DNA from: Erysipelotrichia bacterium
GTDB taxonomy: Bacteria; Bacillota_I; Bacilli_A; Erysipelotrichales; Erysipelotrichaceae
Direction: 5' to 3'
Assembly: GCA_012520255.1 (NCBI GenBank)
Contig: JAAYOQ010000030.1
Span: forward strand, 1 to 64,000
Length of the DNA: 64,000 nucleotides
In this document: in pieces, positions 43,593-50,680 of the stretch
Position numbering within the stretch: the stretch's first letter is position 1
How the letters are laid out: each line of letters starts with the position of its first letter
Made by a program: the position numbers and the translations under genes
Notes under the pieces: generated by a model
Database searches by the model: none
Told to the model about the DNA's origin: nothing
Seen by the model: only the letters and a program-made list of their open reading frames with translations

Positions 43593-43614
43593 AATAGTAG
43601 ATGGCATATGCCAT
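43569..43614. promoter_or_regulatory. Dyad operator in the DUF5320-MinD promoter
   Basis: ATGGCATATGCCAT at 43601-43614 is a perfect 14-base palindrome just downstream of the predicted start point. A near copy, CATATGCCATA, lies within the promoter spacer at 43569-43579, about 30 bases away (near three helical turns). Binding at both would block RNA polymerase. The operon's own DUF134 helix-turn-helix protein is the obvious candidate; this is inference. Confidence 0.7.
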
Positions 43615-43635
43615 AAATGAAAAGGAGGTGAAAGG

Positions 43636-43932
43636 ATGCCAAGAAGAGACGGAAGTGGACCAATGGGTTTAGGACCAAGAACGGGAAGAAAATTAGGAAG
43701 CTGTGTTGGATCTAGAACATTTAGACGTGTTGCTGGTATGGGAGTAGGTTTTGGAGCTGGTTTAGGTTTAGGATTAGCTTGCAGACGTGGTTTTGGTCGT
43801 AGAGCCAGAACTGTTGAAATTGAAAATGAAGATTTAAAAACAGAAAAAGAACTATTGGAAGAAAAAAGAGCGATGTTACAAGAAGATCTTGACGCAATTA
43901 ACAAGCAATTAGAAAGCTATGATGAAAATTAG
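43636..43932 (+). CDS. DUF5320-family small protein
   Basis: 98 residues. The start PRRDGSGPMGLGPRTGR is the mark of DUF5320, followed by a Gly-rich stretch and a C-terminal coiled coil (about 60-95, Glu/Lys/Leu). Found in anaerobes next to DUF134 and NifX-like genes; role unknown, perhaps metal-cluster handling. Strong AAAGGAGGTG ribosome site. Confidence 0.82.
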   Translation: MPRRDGSGPMGLGPRTGRKLGSCVGSRTFRRVAGMGVGFGAGLGLGLACRRGFGRRARTVEIENEDLKTEKELLEEKRAMLQEDLDAINKQLESYDEN

Positions 43933-43934
43933 AG

Positions 43935-43961
43935 ATAACCAGAATAACTCTGGTTATTTCT
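43935..43961 (+). terminator. Hairpin between DUF5320 and DUF134 genes
   Basis: Nine-pair stem ATAACCAGA / TCTGGTTAT with five-base loop, tail only TTTC. Probably a partial terminator or message-stabilising hairpin that lets the first gene be made in excess. Confidence 0.6.
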
Positions 43962-43986
43962 GATTGGAATGTGGAGGTGATTAAAT

Positions 43987-44349
43987 ATGGCAAGGCCAGT
44001 CAAATTCAGAAGAGTATGTACTTTGCCTAGAAACAAAAGATTTGGGCCACTTGATTTAGCTGTGGATGAAAAAAAAATAATAACCATGACAGTAGATGAA
44101 TATGAAACAATCAGATTAATTGACCTGGAAAATTATAATCAGGAAGAATGTGCCAGACAAATGAATATTGCCCGTAGCACGGTGCAGGGTATTTATATTG
44201 AAGCAAGGAAAAAACTGGCGGAATCATTAGTTAATGGAAGACCGCTGATAATTGAAGGTGGAAGATATCGTCTTTGTGAAGAGTTGGAAAACGGATGTGG
44301 ACGTGGCTGTAACAGACGTAGACGTGGCAGACGTTTTGAAGACCAATAA
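43987..44349 (+). CDS. DUF134-family DNA-binding protein
   Basis: 120 residues. Starts MARPVKFRRV, the family mark, then a sigma-region-4-like helix-turn-helix (about 38-75: EYETIRLIDLENYNQEECA, then ARSTVQGIY). The basic tail has Cys in GCGRGCNRRRR. Likely regulator of this operon through the upstream dyad. Ribosome site GGAGGTG. Confidence 0.85.
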   Translation: MARPVKFRRVCTLPRNKRFGPLDLAVDEKKIITMTVDEYETIRLIDLENYNQEECARQMNIARSTVQGIYIEARKKLAESLVNGRPLIIEGGRYRLCEELENGCGRGCNRRRRGRRFEDQ

Positions 44350-44403
44350 AATAAAGTGTGAGATTATAAATTGATGAATATTATTAAATGAAAGGAGAAT
44401 TAG

Positions 44404-44769
44404 ATGAAAATAGCAATTCCAGTAGAAAATAAAACTTTAGATTCAAGTGTCAATCCATCTTTTGGACGTGCACCATATTTTCTTATTTATGATGTGAATA
44501 CTAAAGAAAGTACCTTTATTGAGAATACTGCCGCAACAAGTACAGGTGGAGCAGGAATTAAAGCAGCTCAAATCATAGTAGATAATAAAGTAAATGCTGT
44601 ACTTTCACTACAGTTGGGAGAAAATGCAGCTGCTGTGTTAAAAGATGCTAATATTAAAATATATAAGACAACAGATGTTTCTATCAAAGGTAATATTGAA
44701 GCTTTTATTAATGAGAGGCTTTCTTTTTTAGATGAAATTCATGCTGGTTTTCATGGACGTAGGAGATAG
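44404..44769 (+). CDS. NifX/NifB-C-type (dinitrogenase Fe-Mo cofactor fold) protein
   Basis: 121 residues with the RNase-H-like DiNase_FeMo-co fold: MKIAIPVENKTLDSSVNPSFGRAPYFLIYD then STGGAGIKAAQIIVDNKV. No nitrogenase genes are around, so this is one of the stand-alone members that may carry Fe-S or other metal clusters. Gene order DUF134, NifX-like, MinD-like, MinD-like, NifX-like is recurrent in anaerobes. Confidence 0.85.
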   Translation: MKIAIPVENKTLDSSVNPSFGRAPYFLIYDVNTKESTFIENTAATSTGGAGIKAAQIIVDNKVNAVLSLQLGENAAAVLKDANIKIYKTTDVSIKGNIEAFINERLSFLDEIHAGFHGRRR

Positions 44770-44775
44770 GAAAAA

Positions 44776-45636
44776 ATGAAAATAGCCATACTAAGTGGTA
44801 AGGGTGGTACCGGGAAAACACTGGTATCGGTGAATTTGGCAGCAGTATCAGAAAAGGCTACTTACATAGATTGTGATGTCGAAGAAGCAAATGGACATCT
44901 GTTTTTTAAGCCACAGTGGGTTCAAGAAGAAAGTATTGCGGTAAAAATTCCTGAAGTAGATGAAGGGCTGTGTGACGGGTGTCGTAAATGTGTTGATTTT
45001 TGTAAATTTAATGCTTTGGCTTATATTTTAAACAAGTTAAAAATTTTTGAAGAAATATGTCATTCCTGTGGTGGTTGCCTTTTAGTTTGCCCTCAAAAAG
45101 CATTAACGGAAAAAGATAAGGTTATTGGCATAATTAAAAAAGGTATTTCTAATAATGTAACTATCTATTCCGGATTATTAAATACTGGTGAGCCTTCTGG
45201 AGTGCCAATTATTAACAGGCTACTTTCAAAGAATCATCTTCTTGAAAACAAATTGACAATAATTGACTGTCCACCGGGAAGTGCTTGTGTGGTAATGGAA
45301 AGTATTAAAGATGCTGACTATTGTATTTTGGTAGCTGAGCCAACCCTGTTTGGGGTACATAATCTCAATATGGTTTATCAATTGGTTAAATTATTTGAAA
45401 AACCTTTTGGAGTAGTTTTAAACAAATGTACTGAAGATGATAATCCTGCAGAGAAATTCTGTTATGAAAACAATATAAAGATATTAGGTAAAATTCCGTT
45501 TGACAGTAAGTTGGGAACACTTAATTCAAATGGTGAAATAATAGTTAATATAGATGAAAAATATAAAGAGATATTTTCTTCTCTGCTTGATACTGTAATA
45601 AAGGAGGTGCGCTATGAAACAGTTGCTAATCCTTAG
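44776..45636 (+). CDS. MinD/Mrp-like ATPase with ferredoxin insert, first copy
   Basis: 286 residues. Deviant Walker A GKGGTGKT (8-15). Inserted 2x[4Fe-4S] ferredoxin at about residues 60-110 with CDGCRKCVDFC and CHSCGGCLLVC. DCPPGS and LVAEPTLFG follow as in Mrp/NBP35-type proteins. Relatives deliver Fe-S clusters. The end overlaps the second copy by 23 bases, whose AAAGGAGGTG site is inside this gene. Confidence 0.9.
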   Translation: MKIAILSGKGGTGKTLVSVNLAAVSEKATYIDCDVEEANGHLFFKPQWVQEESIAVKIPEVDEGLCDGCRKCVDFCKFNALAYILNKLKIFEEICHSCGGCLLVCPQKALTEKDKVIGIIKKGISNNVTIYSGLLNTGEPSGVPIINRLLSKNHLLENKLTIIDCPPGSACVVMESIKDADYCILVAEPTLFGVHNLNMVYQLVKLFEKPFGVVLNKCTEDDNPAEKFCYENNIKILGKIPFDSKLGTLNSNGEIIVNIDEKYKEIFSSLLDTVIKEVRYETVANP

Positions 45637-46477
45637 CGGTAAGGGTGGTACAGGTAAAACAACAATAGCTAGCGCTTTTATTAAGTTGGCTGAAGCCAAA
45701 GCTTATGCTGATTGTGATGTTGATGCCCCTAATCTTCATCTGATTAGTGGTTGGAATGAACACCCGATAAGAAAAGATTATTATGGTCTACAAAAGGCAA
45801 AAATAGATGAAAGACTTTGTATTTATTGTGGTCAATGTCAGGAAAATTGTCGTTTTGAGGCTATTACATATAATGATAAATATGAAATTAATCCTTATGC
45901 CTGTGAAGGTTGTAGTGTTTGTGAATTTGTTTGTCCAACCAAGGCAATTACAATGATGCCAGATATAGCAGGAGAGTTGATGCTGTATTCTGATAAAGAA
46001 AAAGTATTTTCAACTGCTCAGCTTAAAATGGGAAGTGGAAATTCAGGTTTGTTGGTTACCGAAGTCAAAAAACAAATGAAATCAGAAACCAAAGGTGGAG
46101 AAGTTGCGATTATCGATGGTTCTCCTGGCATAGGATGTCCAGTTATTGCCTCACTATCTGGGGTTGATATGGTTTTAATAGTGGCAGAACCAACAGTATC
46201 TGGGATTAGCGATATGGAGCGCATTATAAAAACAGCTTCAGGATTTAATACCAGAATTGCTGTTTGTATCAATAAATATGATATCAATGTTGAAAATTCA
46301 AACAAGATTGAAGAATTATGTAAAAAACAGAGTTTAGATTTTGTTGGAAAGATACCATTCGATTCTCAAGTGGCCAAGATTTTAAATAGCGGCCGAACAA
46401 TTATAGATGTAGACTGTATCTCAAGATCAGCAGTTAAAGAAGTTTATCGAAAGACGATTAATATACTTTTTGAATAA
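45614..46477 (+). CDS. MinD/Mrp-like ATPase with ferredoxin insert, second copy
   Basis: 287 residues, clearly paralogous to the preceding gene: Walker A GKGGTGKTT, ferredoxin with CIYCGQCQENC and CEGCSVCEFVC, DGSPGIGCPV and VAEPTVSGISD. The pair may work as a heterodimer, as such tandem copies usually occur together. Translationally coupled to the first copy. Confidence 0.9.
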   Translation: MKQLLILSGKGGTGKTTIASAFIKLAEAKAYADCDVDAPNLHLISGWNEHPIRKDYYGLQKAKIDERLCIYCGQCQENCRFEAITYNDKYEINPYACEGCSVCEFVCPTKAITMMPDIAGELMLYSDKEKVFSTAQLKMGSGNSGLLVTEVKKQMKSETKGGEVAIIDGSPGIGCPVIASLSGVDMVLIVAEPTVSGISDMERIIKTASGFNTRIAVCINKYDINVENSNKIEELCKKQSLDFVGKIPFDSQVAKILNSGRTIIDVDCISRSAVKEVYRKTINILFE

Positions 46478-46518
46478 TAATTTTAGTAAATATAAAATAA
46501 ATAAGGAAGTGAAAAGAA

Positions 46519-46854
46519 ATGATGAAAATAGCAGTAGCAAGTAAAAAAGGAAAGGTAGCAGATCATTTTGGACATTGTGGAGAGTTTTTGATTTGTGATA
46601 TCGAAAACAATGAAATAAAAAGAAGTGAAATTGTTGCTAATCCTGGACATAAACCAGGTTTTCTGCCAATTTTTTTGGCAGATAAGGGTGTAAATGTTAT
46701 TATCAGTGGTGGTATGGGAATGGGAGCTATCAATATATTCAATGAAAGAAATATTGAAGTTGTAGTAGGAATTGTAGGCGACAGTGAAAATGCGGTTGAA
46801 GATTACCTGCAGGGTTCTTTAAGGTCTGCTGGCAATATCTGCCACCACGATTAA
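46519..46854 (+). CDS. NifX/NifB-C-type protein, second copy
   Basis: 111 residues. Same fold as the protein at 44404: MKIAVASKKGKVADHFGHCGEFLICD, with the conserved HFGHC near residue 16, and SGGMGMGAINIF. It ends NICHHD. Last gene of the operon; two ATGs follow AAGGAAGTG, the first taken here. Confidence 0.87.
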   Translation: MMKIAVASKKGKVADHFGHCGEFLICDIENNEIKRSEIVANPGHKPGFLPIFLADKGVNVIISGGMGMGAINIFNERNIEVVVGIVGDSENAVEDYLQGSLRSAGNICHHD

Positions 46855-46868
46855 TGTTGATGAAGAAT

Positions 46869-46906
46869 AAAAAGTACTTGCAAATTTATGGTGCAGGTAC
46901 TTTTTA
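46869..46906 (+). terminator. Terminator after the DUF5320-MinD operon
   Basis: Long stem AAAAAGTACTTGCA / TGCAGGTACTTTTT with one T-G pair; ends in five T. Confidence 0.88.
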
Positions 46907-46918
46907 AATGCTTATAAA

Positions 46919-46943
46919 ATAAAAAAGTTAGTTCTGCTAACTT
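46919..46943 (-). terminator. Terminator of rpmB
   Basis: Minus strand: stem AAGTTAG / CTAACTT with loop CAGAA, followed by TTTTAT. Starts right after the rpmB stop. Confidence 0.85.
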
Positions 46944-46944
46944 C

Positions 46945-47136
46945 TTATTTACTTTGTTGAGCCTTCAATGTTTTTAATGCTCTCGCTGACATCTTGACGG
47001 TCTGCGGCTTACCATCAATAACAACTTTAACTTTTTGCAAGTTAACGTTCCATTTTCTGCGTGTAGCTCTCATTGAATTCGAACGTTTGTTACCTGATAA
47101 AGGTCTTTTGCCTGTAACGGCACATACTCTTGACAT
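46945..47136 (-). CDS. rpmB: 50S ribosomal protein bL28
   Basis: 63 residues from the ATG at 47136 ([16 protein letters not shown]). [20 protein letters not shown] and MSARALKTL are the bL28 signatures. Start set by AAGGAGG nine bases upstream; a longer in-frame start at 47154 lies inside that site region. Single gene with own promoter and terminator. Confidence 0.96.
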   Translation of the reverse strand: MSRVCAVTGKRPLSGNKRSNSMRATRRKWNVNLQKVKVVIDGKPQTVKMSARALKTLKAQQSK

Positions 47137-47168
47137 TCCGTGACCTCCTTTCAATCATACGCTTGATT

Positions 47169-47197
47169 ATAATAACATTAACTACAATAAAATGCAA
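47169..47197 (-). promoter_or_regulatory. Promoter of rpmB
   Basis: Minus strand TTGCAT and TATTAT, 17 bases apart, leading to a 25-30-base leader. Confidence 0.7.
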
Positions 47198-47235
47198 GAA
47201 AAAAATCTTATTAAAATGGTATATTTATGAAAGTA

Positions 47236-47244
47236 TGGTAGAAT
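47236..47244 (+). promoter_or_regulatory. Extended -10 upstream of the ftsA-like leader
   Basis: TGGTAGAAT, nearly identical to the priA element, including flanking AAGTA and AAAAG. Predicted start near 47251, more than 300 bases before the ftsA-like gene, so it makes either a long leader or a separate RNA. Confidence 0.55.
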
Positions 47245-47250
47245 AAAAGA

Positions 47251-47480
47251 GGTAAGAATTTTACCTGAGATATGTTATTTAGTGAATAGATTTAAAGACT
47301 TTTATTAATGATATTTTTCAAAAAATCAGACAAAAAGCATATCATGTTGTTTTTGAATTTTATTATATAGCGAGAAAGATAGTCTTGCTACTTAAAGGCA
47401 CACTTTTAAGTGGGTCAACGAGTATTAAACTACTTATTTCAACTGATGGAATGAAAAAGCAACAAATAAGAAATCCAGGT
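47251..47480 (+). ncRNA. Structured leader or small RNA candidate before ftsA
   Basis: No credible reading frame in the 420-base gap. Adjacent hairpins are visible: GGTAA/TTACC (47251-47265), TAGCGAGA/TCTTGCTA with loop AAGATAG (near 47369-47391), and CTTAAAGG/CTTTTAAG with loop CACA (near 47392-47411). GAGTA/TACTT follows. GATATG near 47268 could pair with CATATC near 47339. This may be a 6S-like RNA or a regulatory leader of the division genes. I cannot assign a family. Confidence 0.4.
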
Positions 47481-47556
47481 TTATTTAATATTCAAAATAT
47501 TACTTCAATTATCCAATAAATGTGATAAAATTATATTCAAGATAGGAGCAGTTTTT

Positions 47557-48822
47557 TTGAGAAATAAAACAAATATTTTAGCAGCTTTACAAATAGTCAA
47601 TAGAGAAGTCCGTTTAATTGTGGGAGAATTTTCTAGTGACTTTTTGTATATAATAGCTAAAGAGGAAATCCCATGTAGAGGCGTTGATGGGTATAGAATT
47701 GTTGAGAAGAATTTAGTTATTGAAGCTATCAGAGAAGCTGCTGCCAATATCTCGGCTAAACTAAAAACACCATTAAGAGCTGTTTTATTGTCTATCCCTG
47801 GTTATCGTTTTAAAAAAGAGAAAAGGCAGTTTGACAGACTGCTATCTCAATCTAGAGTAACTAAAGAAGACATTGAAGAGATATTCAATGAAGCGCATAG
47901 AATAAATGTAGGATCAGATTATGAAATATTTAATTTAAGTTGTGCCAGTTATAAAATAAATTCAATAGTTTACCCTAAGGCTCCTATTAATGAGAGAAGT
48001 GAATTATTGACTTGTGATATTGATTTCATTTGCGGCGATAAATTATTGATGTATGAATACCTGTCAATTGTTGAAAAGGCTGGACTTAAAGTTTTGGAAG
48101 TTTACCAAGATGGTTACAGCAGTTGCGGGGAGGTAGCATTATTTGAACAAAGCTATAACAATTATGTAGTTAATATCTATTTGGAAGCGGATCATACAGT
48201 ATTTTTATTGATTTATAATGGTCGACTAATTACAGGATTTACTGAAAATACTGGCTATAACAGGCTGATTACAAAGATAAGAGAAAGATATGGTTTTAAT
48301 TACACAAATGCATCAAGGATTTTATTCAGATATGCAGTTATCGGTCAAGAAAAGGGAGAAGATAGAATTATAATCCGCTGGCTTGATAAACATAACATTG
48401 AGCATAGTTTGACATATAAGAGCATCCAAGAGATAATATTTGAGGAAAGTCAGGAAATGATTGAAAACTACTATTTATATTGTAGTGAAATTATTGAGCA
48501 GGATAATGTTTCTATTGTTGTTTCAGGACAAGGAGCTCAACTTCAAGGTCTAGAGGAAGCAATGAGTGAAAAATTTAAAAAAGCAGTTAAATGTTATTGT
48601 CCGGATATATTAGGTGCCAGAGATCCTAAGTGGGCATCAACATTAGGAATGTTCTATCAGTACAAAGACATGTGTAATATTACTTCAGAAATGATAAATT
48701 GTGTTGATATGAATACATATAGGCAAAACCTGATTCCAGCTGTTGAAGAAAAACAAGATGGTAATCTGGCTGATAAGTTTAAAAATATTACAGACAAGTT
48801 ATTTGTAGATAAAGTTGAATGA
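47557..48822 (+). CDS. ftsA: FtsA-like cell-division protein, degenerate nucleotide site
   Basis: 421 residues, matching FtsA by position before ftsZ and by C-terminal half: VVSGQGAQLQGLEEAMSEKF for the adenosine motif and LGARDPKWASTLGMF. A short amphipathic C-terminal helix ends the protein (NLADKFKNITDKLF), the usual membrane anchor. The phosphate 1 motif reads ALQIVNREV where FtsA has LDIGTSxV, and phosphate 2 reads VNIYLEADHT where FtsA has DxGxGTT, so ATP binding is doubtful. TTG start with AGGAG eight bases upstream. It tethers the FtsZ ring to the membrane if functional. Ends 11 bases before the ftsZ start. Confidence 0.78.
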   Translation: MRNKTNILAALQIVNREVRLIVGEFSSDFLYIIAKEEIPCRGVDGYRIVEKNLVIEAIREAAANISAKLKTPLRAVLLSIPGYRFKKEKRQFDRLLSQSRVTKEDIEEIFNEAHRINVGSDYEIFNLSCASYKINSIVYPKAPINERSELLTCDIDFICGDKLLMYEYLSIVEKAGLKVLEVYQDGYSSCGEVALFEQSYNNYVVNIYLEADHTVFLLIYNGRLITGFTENTGYNRLITKIRERYGFNYTNASRILFRYAVIGQEKGEDRIIIRWLDKHNIEHSLTYKSIQEIIFEESQEMIENYYLYCSEIIEQDNVSIVVSGQGAQLQGLEEAMSEKFKKAVKCYCPDILGARDPKWASTLGMFYQYKDMCNITSEMINCVDMNTYRQNLIPAVEEKQDGNLADKFKNITDKLFVDKVE

Positions 48823-48833
48823 GGTGTGAAAAA

Positions 48834-49895
48834 ATGAATAGTTTTAATCCAGTAACAAGAATTAAAGTATTTGGTATCGGGGGAGCAGGATGTAACGCTG
48901 TTAACCGTATGGTAGAAGCAAATTTAGTAGGTGTCGATTTTTACGTTGTAAATACTGACAGGCAAGTGCTTTCTTCATCTCCAGTAGATAATAAAATCTT
49001 AATTGGCTCTAATACAACTGGAGGCTTGGGTGCTGGTGGCAAACCAGAAGTAGGAAAAGCTGCAGCTTTAGAATCGATAGATGAAATTAAAGAAGCTGTT
49101 CAAGAGGCTGATTTAATTTTTATTACCGCTGGTTTGGGTGGTGGAACCGGAACAGGTGCCGGGCCAATTTTAGCTGAATGTGCTCAGGAAACTGGAGCTT
49201 TAACAGTTGGTATTGTCACAAAACCATTCAGATTTGAAGGCAAAAAGAGAACCATGCAAGCGATTAATGGTTTGGATGAACTAAGAAAGCATGTTGATTC
49301 ACTAATCATTATTCCAAATGAAAAAGTTGGATTAAATTTAGGCTCATATCCAATTAATCAGGCTTTTTTGGAAGCTGATAATGTTTTAAGACAAGCAGTT
49401 CAGACGATTACTGATTTGATTTCTTATAATGCATTAATAAACTTGGATTTTGCGGATGTAAAATCAGTGCTGTCAGGTCAGGGAACAGCTTTGATTGGTG
49501 TCGGTGAAGTAGATGCCAGTGAAGTTGAAAATAAAGAAGAAATGGCAAGACTTGCGGCTGAAAGAGCAGTAAATTGTCCATTATTGGAAGCTAATATTCA
49601 AGGTGCAAAAAATGCGATTATTAATGTAAGTGGAGCTACTTCACTTACTATCGATAATGCTGAAGCAGCTGTAGGATATATTAATGAAGTTGCTGGAAAT
49701 GAAATTGATACAGTGTTTGGTGTCGCTTATAACGAAGCGTTAGATGACAGAATTATTGTTACAGTAATTGCAACAGGTTTTGACCAGGTTGACAGTCCTG
49801 TTTATGAAAAACCTGGCTACGATTCAATTCAGGAAGAAATTGAATCAAAAGATGATTTAGACATTCCTAGTTTCGTTACCAATAGACGTCGTTAG
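48834..49895 (+). CDS. ftsZ: Cell division GTPase FtsZ
   Basis: 353 residues. Tubulin homologue forming the division ring. T1 GIGGAGCN (14-21), signature GGGTGTG (102-108), VTKPFRFEGKKR, T7 NLDFAD (203-208). The C-terminal conserved peptide DIPSFV with basic tail recruits FtsA and SepF. All catalytic residues are present, in contrast to the short paralogue at 4484. ATG at 48834 with GAGGTG seven bases before; the earlier in-frame start overlaps ftsA. Confidence 0.97.
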   Translation: MNSFNPVTRIKVFGIGGAGCNAVNRMVEANLVGVDFYVVNTDRQVLSSSPVDNKILIGSNTTGGLGAGGKPEVGKAAALESIDEIKEAVQEADLIFITAGLGGGTGTGAGPILAECAQETGALTVGIVTKPFRFEGKKRTMQAINGLDELRKHVDSLIIIPNEKVGLNLGSYPINQAFLEADNVLRQAVQTITDLISYNALINLDFADVKSVLSGQGTALIGVGEVDASEVENKEEMARLAAERAVNCPLLEANIQGAKNAIINVSGATSLTIDNAEAAVGYINEVAGNEIDTVFGVAYNEALDDRIIVTVIATGFDQVDSPVYEKPGYDSIQEEIESKDDLDIPSFVTNRRR

Positions 49896-49925
49896 TAAAT
49901 AAATTACTCAATATTGATAAATTAA

Positions 49926-49946
49926 ACAGCCCTTAGGGGCTTTTTA
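49926..49946 (+). terminator. Terminator after ftsZ
   Basis: Stem AGCCC / GGGCT with loop TTAG, then five T. Short but GC-rich. Confidence 0.82.
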
Positions 49947-49963
49947 AAACATTGGGGGTTATT

Positions 49964-50677
49964 ATGAAAAAATATAAAAAGAACTTTGATTACTCTTATG
50001 CTTTAGGAACTGAATTAACACTGGAATTGCTTTTACGACATCCGGAAAAAGTAATTAATGTATATATTCATTCAAAACAGAATGCAAATGAAATTTATTA
50101 TCGGATTAAAAATTTATGTTTAAAACATAAAATAAAAATAATTTATTCAGATAAGATTTTTAAGATTGTTTCAGATAAAGAAAACTGTTATATTATTGGT
50201 GCTTTTAAAAAATATGAAAGTAAAATAGTTTTTGAAAACAATCATCTGGTTTTAGTTAATCCTTCAAATAGGGGTAATTTAGGAACGATTATCAGAACTT
50301 CCATCGGCTTTGGTATTAATGATATCGCTATTATTAAGCCAGCTGTTGATATTTTTGATCCTAAAACCATCAGAGCCAGTATGGGAGCATTGTTTAGAGT
50401 AAACTTTCAATATTTTGATAGTTTTGAACAATATCTGCAGTCAATTGAAGAAAGAGATATTTTTACATTTATGTTAGATGGAGCTGAACAGCTGGATAAA
50501 ATTAAAATACCGGAAAAGTACTCACTGGTTTTTGGCAATGAAGCCAGTGGTTTACCATCTGAATTTCAAAATTATGGTCAAAGCATTTTAATTAAACATT
50601 TAAATACAATCGATTCACTAAATTTATGTAATGCCGTAAGTATTGCACTTTATCAGTTTACCAAAGGAAGGGTATAA
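49964..50677 (+). CDS. SPOUT (TrmH/SpoU) RNA 2'-O-methyltransferase
   Basis: 237 residues. Knotted methyltransferase: motif 1 NPSNRGNLGTIIRT, motif 2 LVFGNEASGL, motif 3 SLNLCNAVSIALYQF. A short N-terminal substrate domain (about 1-85) resembles that of rRNA or tRNA methyltransferases of the TrmH/RlmB type. Target base unknown. ATG at 49964 with GGGGG before; a TTG at 49952 is less likely. Confidence 0.9.
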   Translation: MKKYKKNFDYSYALGTELTLELLLRHPEKVINVYIHSKQNANEIYYRIKNLCLKHKIKIIYSDKIFKIVSDKENCYIIGAFKKYESKIVFENNHLVLVNPSNRGNLGTIIRTSIGFGINDIAIIKPAVDIFDPKTIRASMGALFRVNFQYFDSFEQYLQSIEERDIFTFMLDGAEQLDKIKIPEKYSLVFGNEASGLPSEFQNYGQSILIKHLNTIDSLNLCNAVSIALYQFTKGRV

Positions 50678-50680
50678 GTT

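Noticed and set aside
43554-43904. Pro- and Ser-rich minus-strand frame opposite the DUF5320 gene
   Set aside because: Its Pro content is the antisense of the Gly/Arg codons of the DUF5320 gene, and it also runs through the promoter and operator.
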